This document shows positions 63,664-64,000 of a DNA stretch of 64,000 nucleotides, piece after piece. The stretch covers positions 553,139 to 617,138 of the forward strand of contig CP140040.1 in the NCBI GenBank assembly GCA_039830025.1, read 5' to 3'. This DNA is from Buchnera aphidicola (Kaburagia rhusicola ensigallis) (GTDB taxonomy: Bacteria; Pseudomonadota; Gammaproteobacteria; Enterobacterales; Enterobacteriaceae). A program made the translations under genes and the position numbers. Positions within the stretch are counted from its first letter, which is position 1. The number at the start of each line of letters is the position of its first letter. A model generated the notes under the pieces. That model was not told the DNA's origin. It saw only the letters and a list, made by a program, of their open reading frames with translations, and made no database searches.

Positions 63664-63710
63664 GTATACATGTACTTAAATATGTAAGACATATTTAAGT
63701 ACATGTATAC
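63664..63710. repeat. 21-bp perfect inverted repeat
   Basis: Arms of 21 bases (GTATACATGTACTTAAATAT plus G, and its exact complement) around the five-base loop TAAGA. Each arm carries the TACTTAAATAT core of the adjoining tandem repeat, so the two structures are probably related. It lies upstream of yfgM and may form a long hairpin or cruciform. Confidence 0.85.
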
Positions 63711-63960
63711 TTAAACATATAAATATATACTTAAATATATAAATATATACTACTTAAATATATAAATATATACTTAAATATATAAATATATACTTAAATA
63801 TATAAATATATACTTAAATATATAAATATATACTTAAATATATAAATATATACTTAAATATATAAATATATACTTAAATATATAAATATATACTTAAATA
63901 TATAAATATATACTTAAATATATAAATATATACTTAAATATATAAATATATACTTAAATA
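63708..63960. repeat. Tandem array of a 20-bp unit, about 12 copies
   Basis: Unit TACTTAAATATATAAATATA. The first copy has one C variant, the second is perfect, an extra TAC follows, and then ten identical copies run to 63950 with a partial one after. There is no open frame through it. Such near-identical copies indicate recent expansion. The array is upstream of yfgM and of whatever follows beyond the window. Confidence 0.95.
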
Positions 63961-64000
63961 CATGTAATTTTGCATTAAACATTTTAATTAGGAAATATTA

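Noticed and set aside
63640..63960. CRISPR array
   Set aside because: The repeats are directly contiguous with no unique spacers and no cas genes nearby; it is a simple tandem repeat.

Overview
This window looks like part of the chromosome of a strongly reduced, AT-rich gammaproteobacterial endosymbiont, almost certainly Buchnera aphidicola, the obligate symbiont of aphids. Nearly every gene is a full-length, single-copy orthologue of an E. coli gene, often in fragments of E. coli order. Intergenic spacers are long and AT-rich, there are no transposons, phages or rRNA genes, and lost genes leave eroded remnants. Two plasmid-type biosynthetic sets of many Buchnera, leuABCD and trpEG, lie on the chromosome here. 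From memory, that arrangement fits a symbiont of a gall-forming aphid of the Fordini/Pemphiginae, such as Baizongia pistaciae. The species is inferred, not proven.

Layout. Positions 1-3064 hold the end of dnaB, gshB and ruvX. Positions 3177-8319 hold a reverse-strand leucine cluster in the transcription order leuB-leuC-leuD-(gap)-leuA. Positions 8.6-14.5 kb hold yggS, trmB, mutY, yggX, murI and sbcB. Positions 14.6-23.1 kb hold tRNA-Asn, tRNA-Ile2, pyrE, dut, rpsF-rpsR-rplI, purA, hflKC and miaA. A ruined mutL fills 23.2-24.9 kb. Positions 25.0-30.3 kb hold mtlD, mtlA and pgi. Positions 30.8-36.2 kb hold orn, tRNA-Gly, amiB, rpmE, a miniature ftsN, hslVU and zapB. Positions 36.5-42.2 kb hold trpG-trpE, fpr, coaD and an unrecognised 390-residue protein. 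Positions 42.9-48.7 kb hold pitA, a YnfM-type transporter, dapF, cyaY, a hemC remnant and tRNAs Pro, His and Arg. Positions 49.0-56.8 kb hold rho, trxA, rep, ilvC, ilvD and tRNA-Trp. Positions 57.1-63.5 kb hold iscS-iscU-hscB-hscA-fdx, then der and yfgM on the other strand. The window ends in a 20-bp tandem repeat array.

The biology is that of a nutritional symbiont. Leucine (leuABCD), isoleucine/valine (ilvC, ilvD), tryptophan (trpEG) and lysine/cell-wall (dapF) genes are kept for host provisioning. Mannitol uptake (mtlA, mtlD) and pgi feed glycolysis. Core information genes, Fe-S assembly and a thin division machinery remain. Mismatch repair (mutL), hemC and probably yqgE have decayed.

The most notable signals are: three conserved genes (amiB, coaD, der) each broken by one base in a homopolymer run; an FtsN cut down to its FtsA-binding tail, membrane helix and essential peptide; an HscA lacking its lid; a leu cluster that is a circular permutation of the plasmid order; a compositionally odd 390-residue orphan; and a 12-copy minisatellite beside a 21-bp perfect inverted repeat.
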